Of a stretch of 64,000 nt of DNA, positions 1-11,421 are shown one piece after another. The position numbers and the translations under genes are program-made. This stretch comes from Ceratotherium simum simum (Eukaryota > Chordata > Mammalia > Perissodactyla > Rhinocerotidae). The notes beneath the pieces were generated by a model. The model was not told where the DNA came from, did no database searches, and saw only the letters and a program-made list of their open reading frames with translations. The stretch is from the NCBI RefSeq assembly GCF_000283155.1, contig NW_004454180.1, positions 20,824,413-20,888,412 on the forward strand, given 5' to 3'. Numbering within the stretch: position 1 is the stretch's first letter; the number at the start of each line of letters is the position of its first letter.

Positions 1-499
1 TTCCTCAGCAGAGAAATTTCCATGCCAAGTTGGCTGTGTCTCTGGGGTTAAAGCTAATGTTACTCACATAGCCACTTCCTCAAACTGCAAGTCTGTCCCA
101 GGAAAGCTGGATTGAGTGGCCTCCCTTTTTCTCTCTCCTTCCAATACCCCAAGCCCCTCTCAGACTAGTGCTGGAGCCATCTGCAGCCTTTCTGTTTTGA
201 TGCCAATGTCATTTTAGGTCAGGGCCTCCATTACTCTTACCTGCCACTGAGTATCAGTTACCATCATCCTGGCCTACTCCAACACATTTTCCTAATTTTG
301 AATCATAGTATCTCAGTTTCTTCCCTTCCAGGAGGCTCCCGGGCTCCCAATGCAAATTGGTGCACCTTCCGCCCAGAGCTCTGCATGTCAGGAGGTGACG
401 GAAGAGCTGTTTTACTGAGACGTAGAAAATTGGCTCCTAGTTGACATTCTGATTTGACTTCTGTACATAGAAACTTCTAGCATAATTTTCATGATCCAA
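1..499. other. Non-coding, no feature recognised
   Basis: No supportable gene, repeat family or regulatory element was recognised here. The composition is ordinary unique-looking mammalian sequence. No open frame of note is present on either strand. Confidence 0.5.
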
Positions 500-670
500 T
501 TCATCAATCACCCTTTTACATTATTTTAGCTAATTGCCAAATAAATATTATGTGAGGGAAATGTTATTCCCTCTATTATAGTTGAGGGAGGTAAAGCACA
601 GTTCATTTACATGCCCAAGGTCATCCAACTAATAACTGAGAGAGTTGGGACCTCAACTCAGTTGTAATAA
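500..670 (-). repeat. MIR SINE fragment
   Basis: The segment follows the antisense MIR core: a short purine-rich gag-like stretch, then aaggtcatccaactaataa, then a degenerate version of the usual end (gggacctcaactcag). MIRs are ancient tRNA-derived SINEs mobilised by L2. This copy is strongly diverged and its ends are approximate. Recognition is by eye against the remembered consensus. Confidence 0.6.
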
Positions 671-967
671 GTCCAGCAATTATTCTTCAGAAATACAGAA
701 GCTCACTTTTTCTTTGGTTGTATTTAATGTGATATTTTATATGTAAGAAACACAGTTGCCTGCTTTTCTATTTTTATTAAGTCATTTTAAGATAATATTT
801 TTTTATAAAAGCAGACTGCCTGGCTGAAACAGCTAAGTTTCAACATTAATTGAGTATAAAACATTGTGATTTGTGTTAATAGAGACAAATTTGAAGAACT
901 AACATCAGAATACTCTAGTCAAGCACTACTTAATGTAAACCTAATGTTCCTTCCTCAGCTTGTGTAG
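671..967. other. Non-coding AT-rich spacer
   Basis: AT-rich sequence with no recognisable gene or repeat. It ends at the left target-site duplication of the next SINE. Confidence 0.5.
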
Positions 968-981
968 GAATTACCTGCTTT

Positions 982-1178
982 CAGAGCCTGCCCCGTGGTG
1001 TAGTGGTTAAATTCATCGTGTGGGTTTGCAGGTTCAGATCCTGGGTGTGGACCTACACCACTTGTCAGCTACATTGTGGCGGTGACGCACATACAAAATA
1101 AAGGAAGATTAGCACAGTTATTAGCTCAGGGAGAATCTTCCTCAGCAAAAAAAAAAAAAAAAGAAAAAAAGAAAGAAA
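982..1178 (+). mobile_element. ERE-type tRNA-derived SINE, one-module tail
   Basis: The head reads gcctgccccgtggtgtagtggttaa, shortened here to its key part tgtagtggttaa (A-box-like), with ggttcagatcc as the B-box-like motif. The tail holds one gaggaag-type hairpin module (ggaagattagcaca...ctcagggagaatcttcctc) and an A-rich end at 1147-1180. A 14-bp target-site duplication flanks it: gaattacctgcttt at 968-981 and gaattacttgcttt at 1179-1192, one mismatch. The element is non-autonomous and needs L1 machinery to move. It is diverged and older than the copies at 10.1 or 29.4 kb. Confidence 0.9.
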
Positions 1179-1384
1179 GAATTACTTGCTTTAAATCTCT
1201 TCCTGGGGCTTCTTACTCCAGAGCTCAGGACTGACTTAGACTTCAGACAGTCTTCTCAATGCCTGCTCTGGCCTCAGTCTCTCCATCTCAGTCATAAACT
1301 TGTAAATGGCAGATTTATAGGTTTAGAGCTAATGAGAAGAAAATGTCATTTTTAGCTTCCCTACTGCTAATTAGTATAACATAT

Positions 1385-1510
1385 GGGAAAGAATATGGAT
1401 TTGAAGCCCATCAGATATAGATTCATAGTTTACATTTTGCAAACTTTGACAAAATTACTTCAACTCTCTGAGTCTAGTTTCCTCATGATTAAGATAAGTC
1501 ACTCAACTCA
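1385..1510 (+). repeat. MIR SINE fragment
   Basis: Sense MIR core order is visible: gatttgaagcccat, then aattacttcaactctctgagtct, then tttcctcatgattaag, matching the usual ending of the MIR core (tttcctcatctgtaaaatg). It is old and diverged, and lies next to the composite SINE at 1540. Confidence 0.6.
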
Positions 1511-1539
1511 TGTTACTCTCCTAGAAACTGAATCCTTGT

Positions 1540-1949
1540 GTTTGCTATTAGTGCCATGGGGTCATTTTTGATTCCTAGTGACCCTGTGAACAGCAGAGCA
1601 GAAGCCTGCCCAGTCTTTTTGTGCCATCATCTCACTTTCTGGTGCTGTATCAGACAATATTCCTTGCTATTCATAGGGTTTTTCATGGCTAATTTTTTTG
1701 GAAGTGGGTGGCCAGGTCCTTCTTCCTAGTCTGTCTTAGTCTGGAAGCTCCCCTGAAACCTGTCCACCGTGGGTGACCCTGCTGGTATTTGAAATCCTGG
1801 TGGCATAGCTTTCAACATCACAACAACATGCAGCCACCACAGTATGACAACTGACAGATGGGTGGTGTGGTTCCCTGACTGGGAAGTAGACACGGGCCAT
1901 GGTGGTGAGAGTGTGGAAACTTAACCACTAGACCACCAGGGCTGGCTGG
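1540..1949 (-). mobile_element. Composite SINE: tRNA-like head, RTE-like tail (copy 1)
   Basis: Read on the minus strand, the element starts with a tRNA-like head (ggccctggtggtctagtggt with minor variation) and continues about 400 bp to a tail like the 3' ends of RTE-class LINEs (cagggtcactaggaatc and following). An exact 12-bp target-site duplication, ctgaatccttgt, lies at 1528-1539 and 1950-1961. A second copy of almost the same length lies at 45946-46354, which supports a real, defined element. The tail resemblance implies mobilisation by an RTE rather than an L1 partner; that is inference from known SINE biology. Open frames inside it are not genes. Confidence 0.85.
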
Positions 1950-1961
1950 CTGAATCCTTGT

Positions 1962-3091
1962 CTACTTGACTCCTATGGGGAGGCTCAGTCCACTACACAA
2001 TGCTGCCTCCTGGGATCTCTCTCAAGCCCTTGTGAGCTACTTTTCATAATAAAGTTATGAGGTGGCAAGTCAAAGTTTGCCATAGCCTTTCTCCTAGGAT
2101 CAAACCCCTTTTAATAGCTTAGATAAGCAATTCTATTCCTTGATATAGAGTGTAAAATTTTGAGTATTATACTTTCCCTATTAAAGGAGTCAAATATCCT
2201 CAGATTTTCAAACGAGTTCTTGTCTAAAAATGTTCCTTGCAATCTAAAATATCTCCCTACTTCAAATAGTGAATGGCCGATGGCCAAGCAGGAAGGGCAG
2301 ATCCTATAATCTTGTAGTGCCTGGTTTGGTGCTAGCACTTGAGGATCCTGATATTTTGAGAACCCTCCCCAAATCAACATACATTGGGTTCTGGAGGCTG
2401 TCCCCAAATACTCACCCCAACACTCTGGCCAGGTCAGGATCATTCCAGCAACATCCTTCTTCAAGGTCACACATATATGAATGAACTAATGATTTGCAAA
2501 GAATGGAGAGCAAGGATGTGTGGCATAAAGGGAAGTTTCTGCAGGACTTAGTGGAATATGATAAAGGCATTGATAAAGTAGAGTGGATCCTCTCATGCTT
2601 CATTTTCTGATGTAGAGTGACTGTCTTTTGGAAGAGCAAGGGGGAGGGGGATGGACATGGTGATTGTGCATGTTGCTGAAAAAAGTAACCATTGGCAGTG
2701 TCCCTGCCCTGCCCAGGGTTGGGAATCCTTCTAGCTACCTCAACATTCACGTCTACCTGAAGATGTCTGCAGAAGAACTGCTCATCTCTGGACCTAACAA
2801 TAATCCCATCTGCAAGTTACTTGTTTTTGTGGAAATTTGCCTTTTTTCTTGGGGGAAGGGAGCAGCTTACTCCTCTTACAGGGTGAAGGGACACTGCCTC
2901 TATTGATCTGGCAACATCATGGAGTTTCTGGAACAAAGAAGAGTATAGTCTATATCACAGGAGACTGTGAAGCAGGCTGAGGTATCATAAAGATATTTTG
3001 TAAATGGAGTAAGTACATTTTTTGGTGCTTAAAGAACTGGATAATACATGCTTTTCTATAATAAAGCTTTTCTATATAAGCAGCCCATCCC
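1962..3091. other. Non-coding, several short spurious ORFs
   Basis: No repeat family or gene was recognised. Overlapping ORFs of 70-119 codons occur on both strands between 2111 and 2906. None has a recognisable domain, and they overlap one another in conflicting frames, as chance ORFs do. Confidence 0.5.
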
Positions 3092-3103
3092 TGTTAAGTT
3101 TTT

Positions 3104-3350
3104 TTTTTGGTGAGGAAGATTGGCCCTGAGCTAACATCTGTTGCCAATCTTCCTCTTTTTGCTTGAGGAAGATTGTTGCTGAGCTAACAGCTGTGCCAAT
3201 TTTTCTCTATTTTATTTTGTATGTGGGACCCCACCACAGCATGTCTTGATGAGTGGTATGTAGGTTCATGCCTGGGATCTGAACCTGTGAACCCCTGGCT
3301 GCTGAAGCAGAGCATGCAAACTTAACCACTATGCCACTGGGATGGCCCCA
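3104..3350 (-). mobile_element. ERE-type SINE, two-module tail
   Basis: On the plus strand the order is poly-T, two gaggaag...cttcctc modules, ttgtatgtgggaccccacca, then the head ending ttaaccactatgccactggg. The first module is a clean inverted repeat: gaggaagattggc facing gccaatcttcctc. The target-site duplication is tgttaagttttt at 3092-3103 against tgttaactttta at 3353-3364. The head is diverged from the young copies, so this is an intermediate-age insertion. Confidence 0.88.
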
Positions 3351-3524
3351 CTTGTTAACTTTTATAGAGCTTTACTCTCTGCATAACCTAACATAGATTA
3401 ATTTGCTCAAGCCGTGTTAAGAAAAATAAAGTCTAAAAAATTCCTTTACTTGCACTAAGAAAGGGACTTGTGCTTTATGAGTGTCTATGCTATGACATAA
3501 TCTAGGAGAAGAATAATTGCATTC

Positions 3525-3680
3525 TCATCCTAGTTGATTCTCACAACAATTGTGTTTTTTATGATGCCCAGCGTGGAAATGACAAAACAGGCTTAGACAG
3601 GTTCTCCTGCGACGCACAGCCTGTGCGAGTCAGAGCCGAAAATCAAACCCAGCTCCCTGACCCTGTCCAGTGAAGTACCC
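3525..3680 (-). repeat. MIR SINE fragment
   Basis: Antisense MIR landmarks are present in order: tgattctcacaacaa, gatgcccagcgtggaaatgac (usually atccccattttacagatg), aggcttagacaggttc, and aatcaaacccagctccctgac. Strongly diverged. Confidence 0.65.
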
Positions 3681-3994
3681 ATCACTTGACATTCGATTAA
3701 GAGGAATTCCAAGTGGGAGGGAGATGTTCCCTGTTGAATTGAATATAGGAATTAATGCTACACGAAGAAATGATCAGCATTTTAGTATGGAGCAAAGTTG
3801 CACATAAAGCCCCTGCCCAGAGTGCATCAAATTGAGTTTTAAAGGCATTCCTATGTTCATAGTGAACCCAACGGGAAAGGTATGAAAGTGACACCACATT
3901 TTTCTGCTGGAGAATTAGCTATCATTATAAAAATGAATTAATGAATATTTCCTGGGCAGAGTAACTCAACATACTGTGGGTTATCACCCTCAGT

Positions 3995-4090
3995 TATTAG
4001 TCATCTATTCACTCAACACCCGTTTATTGATAGACTCTGTATCAGCTCTGTAGTAGGTGCTGGGGAAACCACCGTGGAAGAAACAAACCT
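3995..4090 (-). repeat. L2 LINE 3'-end fragment
   Basis: The segment reads like the reverse complement of the L2 3' end: ctattcactcaacacccgt, ttattgatagactctg, then taggtgctggggaaacc. L2 was active early in mammalian history, so this is a fossil. Confidence 0.65.
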
Positions 4091-5429
4091 AGTCAAATGT
4101 GTGTTATTTAATTAAAAAAACACATATTCATTTGAATTTTTTCTAGTTTCTGATAATGTAAATTATTCTTGATGATTTCAGGGCTTTCGAGTTGTAGTCT
4201 TCACTTCATGCAGGCGCAGAATATAGCAGAGCAATGTTATAAGAAGTCCCTCTCAATTTGATCTCAAAGACCAAGATAAATGTAAGACAAGAATATCGCC
4301 ATCCATTCACTATTTGGCCTTATATCTCAGTGCCAACCAGAGCTGTAAGGATGCGAATGTAGCAGATTTCAAATTAGCATTTGAACAGGCAGAATGAGCC
4401 CTGGGCTTCCACCGTGTAGTACCCTATGTAAAAATCCAACAAGTTAATACTTAATGGATGAAACAATGTTAATCAAAAACTTTAAGGGGGAAGAGATTAT
4501 GGCTTCTCCTTCCAGTAATCACACACTACCATTGAGAACAACTGGAAAAGTTGGATAGAATATTTTAAAATTTATATATTTTAAAGCACTTAAAGCATGC
4601 ATTAAGTTGAACCTGATATTCATCTATGTTTTTCCCTTTACAACATCTGCCAATTTATAAGTGGCAAGTCTAGACACCCAGCAAATCTGGAATGCTGAGC
4701 AGAGCTTTTGGAAGTTTCATAGAATAGGATAGGCAAAAGCTGGAGTTTTGGGAAGGCCAAGTAGGAGGGACCATGGACAACAGGAGTTGGGTCAAGAGAA
4801 GGGCTATGTTATAGGAGTGCAGCTAAGCTAGAAGTAGACTAGCCTTCACCAAGCCTGAAACAAAGCTTTGAGTCAGCTAAATCTCAGGCTGGATTGTCTG
4901 CAACTAGCCAAATTGCTTGCTGGAAGCAAAATAAATCCTCTCTAGACAAAGATGATATCATTTAGAATCTTAAATTATCTTTATAAGTTTTTAGGCATAA
5001 AGTCTAGCATTTACTGGAAAATTTCCTGCCATGCCAGGAGAAAAGAACAATGGACGAAAAACAATGAGGAAACAAAAGACAATAGAAATATATCCACAGA
5101 AGATCCTGAGTGGTTTTAGAACAACTTTGATTAATATCTCTAAGAAATTATATGACACAGTTTAGAATTTCAGCAGAGACCTGAATCACACAAAAAAGAA
5201 TCTAATTGAAGTTGTAAAAGTGAAAAAATACAGTAAAAACTTAGGAGTTCAATATACTTTCTTTTGAGATGGAATGACCCAAGCCTCACAGTACCACGCT
5301 CTCTATCGTGTCCAACTTTTCCACAAGATAAGAAAGGGTTATCGTAAAGAAGAGTCTCAGATCCCTGAGGTAAGACCTTGCAGGGTATGCTTGCCACATC
5401 ATTCCCCACAATCTCGCTCCACTCAGTTT
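4091..5429. other. Non-coding, nothing recognised
   Basis: Mixed AT-rich sequence with no identifiable element. The overlapping minus-strand ORFs near 5170-5531 (79 and 81 codons) have no recognisable content. Confidence 0.45.
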
Positions 5430-5690
5430 GACTACCCTTGACTCATCAGGTCTGAAGTTCTCTGTGAAATCGCTTCCGATATCACAAATCTGAGTTACAG
5501 GTCCCTCTTCTATGCTCCCATTGCACTGCAAACCTCCCCACCTTATTACTTATCACATAGACTTTTAATTTATTAGTTATTTATCTACATTTCCCACTAG
5601 ACTCTAAAGTTCAGTGAGAGCAGAGAGCTACTGAAGGTTTTATATTTAGCACCTACCACAGTGTCTGGCATAAATTCTCCCCTTGGCTCA
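5430..5690 (+). repeat. L2 LINE 3'-region fragment
   Basis: The sense L2 3' order is visible: cactagactctaaagttcag (the usual cactagaatgtaagctcc), then gagagcagagagctactg, then tagcacctaccacagtgtctggcat. The clear 3' landmarks are from 5590 onward; the 5' limit is a guess. Confidence 0.65.
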
Positions 5691-6599
5691 AATAAAGCAT
5701 TTCTGCCCACAGCCTGATACTTCATGATTTAGTCTTGTGCTCCAGGTTATCGCAAAGAAATACGCATCCACTTCTAAGAGAAATTCTGGAACAATATTTT
5801 CACGGTGCCCAAATCATTTTTCTATGAAGTATAAGGATGACAAAATGATTTTGGGAAATTTATTTTCTAAGAAAGCATGTTGGGTAATGCCACAGATTTA
5901 TGTAGTGGAAATCCTGCAAAATCACATTAACATTCTCTAATTTGCAGAGTAAGGGTTAAAGGCAAAGATGATTCATGAGTCTGATGAGCCATTGGAATAC
6001 TTTTACGGCAGACTTCTTTCACTATTTGCTCACCCACAGCAAGAACTGTCACATTAGGAGAATGTATGTAGGCATTTGAAGGCTAGCCTGACACAGAGGA
6101 TGTGGTGCCAGGAAGGAGGGCAAGCTTAGCTCTAAGTTGTCCCTTTAGCTGAGATTGGACTGTGGAAAACAAGGTGCTGAAAACTCTGTCTTGGATTACA
6201 GCTTCATCACCACCAGAGCAGAAAGCTTAAATAATCAAGTTCTGTTATGGATCCATCCACACACCCAACTTCCCACAGGGCCCTTGATCCAGCATGTGGT
6301 TAGTTTACCTTACAGTGGTAAACTCTCACCATAAGATCCAAGAAAATCCTGGCAGCGTCTAGAAGAGTGAGCATGGCTGAAGATAATTCCCCTGCATAGT
6401 TTTCCCATAAACACAAGGCTTGGCCAGACTTCTCCATATGCAAGAATGAGTAAAATAAATATATATAGCCTGTAGTTTATTGCCTTTCAAAAATTGCTAG
6501 AATAGAAAAGAAGGAGAAAGCTGCAGTTCGCATAAATGTTCTTTGGGAAAGATTTTACAGCAAATAAAACAAAAACAAAAAAACCTAAAACGAATAGAT
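5691..6599. other. Non-coding, nothing recognised
   Basis: No gene or repeat family could be assigned. A 67-codon ORF at 5737-5940 has no recognisable domain. Confidence 0.45.
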
Positions 6600-7080
6600 T
6601 CTGCTCTGTGCAATTAATAAAACTATAAAATTAAATATATAGTCTTAACTCAAAGAAGATTGAAAAAGAAGTCACAGCAATGACAATGAAGTAAAAAGGG
6701 AGATGACTTAAGAAGGAAGATAGATTAATTAGTAACTTAATAAGAGAATTACAAATAACATAGAAAACAATAAAGAAAAATCTACACCAAACTTAATTTC
6801 AAAACTGATGTGGGATATAAATTGGAGACATTTCCCAAATAGAGCAAGATAGACCAGAGAGGTAAAAGTAATCAGCGAGAAGATGACACATAAGAGGACG
6901 TCCAGACACCCAGCCTTAGGAATCGTGAAGAAGAAACAAGAGAAAAAAGACAACAATGTAATGATCTAAGATACATTAGAAGAAAAATTTTCTGACATGA
7001 AGATAAAATTTGCAAAATCAAAATGACTTATAGTGCACCCAGCAAAATTAAAGAAGTAAGGCCAATACCTACATGTATGC
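6600..7080 (+). repeat. Possible L1M or HAL1-like remnant
   Basis: A-rich sense sequence with phrases resembling the ORF1-region of old L1-type elements, such as gaaaaattttctgacatgaag followed by agtgcacccagcaaaatta. The resemblance is weak, and any reading frame is broken by stops. It could instead be an internal part of another A-rich LINE. Confidence 0.35.
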
Positions 7081-7659
7081 TGGAGAAAAATAATAATAAT
7101 TATTATTTTATTTAAAAAACCCAAGCTTATGAGTATGCAGGAGCATTCACCCGCACCCCCCTCAAACAGTTTTATTACAAAGAAGAAATACCAGGCTATT
7201 TTCAGTTAATTTATTATGTTAACTTCATAAAAATATGTATTTTCTTTATAAAATAAAAATATTAACTTATAAGTAAATATTATTAAAAGGCACAAAAACT
7301 GGATGGTAATGGCAGGCTATATAATAGACTAAGGGCTAGTATTCTATATTAGGAATTTTTACAAAGCATTTTGGGGGGAAGCAAACATCTTAATAAAAAA
7401 TTTTGCAACAAAAAATTGGAAATCACAACAGGAAAAATACAAGTGGCAGTTAAATAGCAAGCCCTCGATAAATGCTTTTAAATAAATAGATGAATAAAAG
7501 AAATATTTTATTGGCAATAAATTCAGCACAAAATAGGTACCCAATAAATATTTTAAGTGAAAATTGCATAAATGAAATATAAACTGACAATAGATCTAAA
7601 ATATGCAAAAAAGAGCAGCAAATAAAGTTTTGCCTTTTTTATATGTTGAGACAAAAAAA
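7081..7659. other. AT-rich non-coding stretch
   Basis: Very AT-rich, with short runs such as aataataataattattatttt at 7089-7110. No gene was recognised. It may be part of the flanking L1M relics, but I cannot show that. Confidence 0.4.
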
Positions 7660-8215
7660 GATTACATGTTAATATCCAGTGCTAGCAAAAGTGAGAAAAA
7701 AATTGACATTCTTATACTTTACTGTTGAGAATATAATTTATTAAAAATACTAAGAGATAAATTGGCACGTATGTATAAAAATCTTATATTTCTTTAGGAA
7801 ATATTAATTCCATTTATTTTCTAAAGATGTATGTGAAAAGCACAGTCAGTGGAAGATAATTCATAACAGATTAAAATTAGGAAGAAAAAATGTCAAACAA
7901 TAGATTATTTAAACAAACTCTTGTGTAGTCAGAGGTTTAGAAGGATATTTAAAGATATTGAAAAATCTTCACAAAGTAATATTAAATTAAAAATAAACAT
8001 AAAGATAGCATAATCTTAGTTACATTTTATTTGCATATATTTTATGCATTCATAAAAGACTAGAAGAATAAATACCTTCATGTTATCTGTGTTTACATTT
8101 GGATCATGGAATTACTCTTGGCTGAGCACACTCAAGGTTCTTTGTGTCTTCCAAATTTTCATAACATATTTTACTTGGGTAATAAAAAGAGATACCTCTA
8201 TAAACGTTAAATGTA
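7660..8215 (+). mobile_element. Ancient L1M 3' end (ORF2 end and 3' UTR)
   Basis: The sense order of an old L1M 3' region is visible: gctagcaaaagtgagaaaaa, aaattggcacgtatg, aacaatagattatttaaaca, then aaaagactagaagaataa and a final tttcataacatattttac. The ORF2 frame is destroyed. The element is immobile, and its family subtype was not assigned. Confidence 0.65.
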
Positions 8216-8454
8216 TAATGAAATAAAACTGAGAGTGGTGAGGTGGACAGAATTTCAATGCATATTTGTTTTTATTCTCTCAGGGTTGCCTGGGGCTCTG
8301 CTGGGAGGTAGACACATTATGTTTTATGCCTAAGTGGTGATGGGTTTGTGCATAAAATGATTTCTTCAAATGACCATAGAGGTCAACATTCCTAAATGCC
8401 ACAAAGTAAAGAAGTCCTCTTTGGAATAGTGAGAGTTGACATCATTGAGCCCGA

Positions 8455-8660
8455 ATTAGGACCAGAAAACCTCCCAAGAACTTTACATGGGTTACCTCAT
8501 TTCATCCACACAACGTATCTAAAAGAGGGATATTATTATCATGCCCATTTTTCAGATGAAGAAACGTTAGCTTAAAGAAATTAAGTGCCTTGTTGAAGTT
8601 CAATAGCTAGTGCATGGAAAAGGCTGGATATGGACTCAAGTAATCTGACGTTCTCATGAG
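8455..8660 (-). repeat. MIR SINE, nearly complete
   Basis: One of the clearer MIRs in the window, antisense: actttacatgggttacctca, tcatgcccatttttcagatg, aagaaacgttagcttaaag, agtgccttgttgaagttcaa, and finally gatatggactcaagtaatct. The match to the antisense core is continuous. Confidence 0.8.
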
Positions 8661-9454
8661 GAACGCTTATGGAAATCCTTTTTCTTTGTGAAATTCAGTA
8701 AAGTAAATTCACTTTCTTCACTTTTTAAAACTTGAGGCTAATCATGCAGCCTGTCTACAGAGAGCTGACAGAGGACCCGTGTTGAGTTTGGAGGCGGGAG
8801 GAGCATAATCTAAACTGACACGGCTGCCTCAAGTTGCTCTGACTCAGAATTCCTTAAGGGAGATTCTGAAGCCAATTTGCTCAGGAACTGCACGTATGGG
8901 ACTCTGTTCTGTCAAAGCGCTGTCAAATCACGCCAGGCCTCTCAACATTATTCCAAGAGACACCTGTCAAAATAATGGACCAGCAATCTGGCATTCTCCC
9001 AACCTCAGGAGGAGGAAAAGTGTTTCTCTCTCATACACAGCTACCATATTTTTATTTTTAACATTTTAAATGTGACAACTAATTCCACCCTCTAAGTCAG
9101 AAGGGCTGGGGATGTGAGCTTCAATCCTGTGTAAATTTCTTATAAACGGGTGCTTCTTCCGGGAAAACGTTGTCTTCCTGTGTATAAGTGTTAAAGTTTC
9201 TCAACTCAAGTGTATCCAACCTCTTTGCTTCTCCTTTCTGATTCTTTGAGTTAGACAATTAGCCGTTGTTAAATTAATATTAGAGCGTACTACGGTATTG
9301 AATCAAGGGTATCTCAGTTTAGAACCTTGACCCTATATAATTATTTTCCTTTCTTTTTTGAAATCAATATGCTCAGGTCAATCAAATTCCAGGAAACTTA
9401 AAAAATAAAAACCTATGTAGTAGCTGAAAAAACAAAACAAAAGCCATCATTTGT
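8661..9454. other. Non-coding, nothing recognised
   Basis: No supportable feature. CpG-poor, ordinary unique-looking sequence. Confidence 0.45.
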
Positions 9455-9560
9455 TCCCTCCTGAATTCGTCCAACAAACATTTACTGGAAAACTGTATTA
9501 GGTGCTGGAGATACAAAGATGAATAACCGAGAGACCTTGCCAGGCAAGAGCTCAGAGTCC
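9455..9560 (-). repeat. L2 LINE 3'-end fragment
   Basis: Antisense L2 end: gtccaacaaacatttactgg, then taggtgctggagatacaaag, then gatgaataaccgagagacc. The match is to the well-known caacaaatatttattga...ggggatacaaagatga pattern. Confidence 0.75.
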
Positions 9561-9839
9561 GGATAACGACACAAAAATGCAAACTACTAATTGCACGCAC
9601 TGTGTGGCCTCAGGCCCTGTTTAGCATGAGGGGGATCTAAGCACATATGTACACACAGTGAGAAAGAGCTTATGATACAAGAGAGCAGAAGCAAGCTCAC
9701 CTAACCATTTGGGGAACATCAGGAGGGCTTCTGAGAGGAGGTGAAGCTGGAACTAATGTGTGGCAATTGGGTGAAAAGTAGAAGAAGAAAAAGAAAGCGT
9801 GTGCGTGGGGGGGAAGGGGAGTATAGGGTATGGTTTTTC
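9561..9839. other. Non-coding spacer
   Basis: May continue the L2 remnant at low similarity (cttatgatacaagagagc). No gene. A purine-rich run at 9779-9825 contains gaagaagaaaaagaaagcg. Confidence 0.4.
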
Positions 9840-9849
9840 CGTGGGGCGC

Positions 9850-10062
9850 TTAGGCCTGACACATTCAAATCTGTTACAAGGATGTGCGTATCCTTTGACC
9901 CAGAAACACTGCCCTTAGGAATTTACATTGAGGAAAAGGTCCTGGGTATTCACAAAGCTTGAGCTGCATTCTTTATAGTAGCGTGGAATTATGAACAACT
10001 AACATGATCAAAGTAACGTTTTTAATATGACATAGCCACAAAATAAATGTTATTCTATTATT
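9850..10062 (+). mobile_element. L1M 3' fragment, left part, split by a SINE
   Basis: Old L1 ORF2-end phrases in sense order: tgtgcgtatcctttgaccca, gaaacactgcccttaggaat, ttctttatagtagcgtgg, and gccacaaaataaatgttattc. The element continues after the ERE at 10298, so the SINE inserted into a pre-existing L1 relic. Confidence 0.7.
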
Positions 10063-10077
10063 AAAAATGATGCTTGA

Positions 10078-10282
10078 GGGCCGGCCCCGTGGCTTAGCGG
10101 TTAAGTGCGTGCGCTCTGCTACTCGCAGCCCGGGTTCGGATCCGGGCGCGCACCGACGCACCGCTTCTCCGGCCATGCTGAGGCCGCGTCCCACATACAG
10201 CAACTAGAAGGATGTGCAACTATGACACACAACTATCTACTGGGGCTTTGGGGGAAAAAATAAATAAGTAAAATTATAAAAA
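10078..10282 (+). mobile_element. Young ERE SINE, short form with no tail module
   Basis: Begins ggccggccccgtggcttagc. It has an A-box-like motif tggcttagcggtt at 10090-10102 and a B-box-like motif ggttcggatcc at 10133-10143, both polymerase III internal promoter elements inherited from a tRNA. The middle part reads catacagcaactagaaggat, and the end is an AT-rich tail with no gaggaag module. An exact 15-bp target-site duplication, aaaaatgatgcttga, lies at 10063-10077 and 10283-10297. The CpG sites of the head are well kept, so it is among the youngest insertions here. Confidence 0.95.
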
Positions 10283-10297
10283 AAAAATGATGCTTGA

Positions 10298-10450
10298 AAA
10301 GAATAGATCATAGCATGGAAAAACACTCCCAATAAATAAACTTAAATTGAAAAAGCATAGCCTATTATAATATCACTTTTGTGAAAAAATGTAAAATGCA
10401 TATATACTCTATTTCTGAAAGTTCTCCATTCAAAGATGCATCTTTTGTAC
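10298..10450 (+). mobile_element. L1M 3' fragment, right part
   Basis: Continuation of the L1 relic interrupted at 10062: gaatagatcatagcatggaa, then aaacactcccaataaataa, then atcacttttgtgaaaaaatg, which follow the order of old L1 3' ends. It stops at the LTR beginning near 10471. Confidence 0.65.
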
Positions 10451-10470
10451 AAATTGCTGAGATCATGCTG

Positions 10471-11083
10471 TGTCTTACAATTGACGTCTGTCAATGCAAA
10501 TAATCCATAATCAATCTATAAATCAAAATTTGGGGTGAGTTTATTATGAGCCAAGTCTGAGGACTATAGCCCAGGGAAGGAAGCACACCAAAATATTGGG
10601 GCATACAGAGTGGTTATATACCATCTTGGAACAAAAAGCATACATCATATATGACAGGAGTATCTCTTTTACTACTGTCACGAGATACTTAGCTGGCACA
10701 GCAGGTCCATCGTCACAAGGTGAGCACAGCAGGTCAGTGGTCAGCAGGCCAGTGGTCATGAGGTGAACACAGCAGGTTGGTAATTAACTCTTAGTTTCCA
10801 GGAAGAGATGCTTAACCTTAAAGAAATGCCAATATGAGGGGAAGCTACAGCCTTATCTTTAGGGGCATCATTCTTGTCTTCGGAACACTGTAAATGTTTA
10901 AAGCAGATGTACAATGCGTGCTCAACAGGCCATGTCAGGCCCTTTTGGAAAAACAAGGTCAGGCCAAATTAGTTTTAAACCAAATGGCTTCTTCATATAC
11001 TCCAATATATCCTACTGCTTTTCATTTATTCATCATGTCAAAACATTTTTGGCAGCCACCAGGCAATGGAGTGAGTTGAGACA
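10471..11083 (-). mobile_element. Solo LTR of an endogenous retrovirus
   Basis: Read on the minus strand, this has LTR anatomy: a TATA-like box (complement of ggttatata at 10612-10620), then a polyadenylation signal (complement of tttatt at 10540-10545), then an end in agaca. The plus-strand edges tgtct at 10471 and agaca ending at 11083 would form a matched TG...CA terminal pair. I see no clear target-site duplication, so the right edge is tentative. There is no viral coding sequence beside it. The family was not assigned. Degenerate internal repeats lie at 10694-10780. Confidence 0.6.
10694..10780. repeat. Degenerate short tandem repeat inside the LTR
   Basis: The motif cacagcaggt occurs at 10697, 10726 and 10768. 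Intervening copies of cagtggtca occur at 10735 and 10750. The spacing is irregular, at about 29 and 42 bp. It looks like a decayed internal duplication of the LTR U3 region. No function can be assigned. Confidence 0.6.
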
Positions 11084-11329
11084 TGGTTGTCTTCATCTGT
11101 CCATGCGGGAATCTCATGGTGTCTAAGGGGAACTTCTCGACTGATTATCACCTCAGTTATGTTCACTGGTAGCATCTCAAGTATTTAAAAGTTAAACGTG
11201 TATTCTTAATTGTTGCTAAAAATATCTTCCAAAATATTACAGTGGGATGAAACACTGAAATTAAAAGTTATTTTTCACACAACAGACAGCTGTCACACAT
11301 GTAGTAATACAATTAAAGACAGTAGAAAC

Positions 11330-11387
11330 TGAGGCCTCAAAAAGGATCCTTGAAATTTGCTAAGAGAGTAGATCTTAAGTGTTCTCA

Positions 11388-11421
<34 letters not shown>

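Noticed and set aside
10078..10282. Functional tRNA gene (A and B boxes present)
   Set aside because: The boxes belong to a tRNA-derived SINE with target-site duplications. The cloverleaf is not complete, and the same sequence occurs in several copies.
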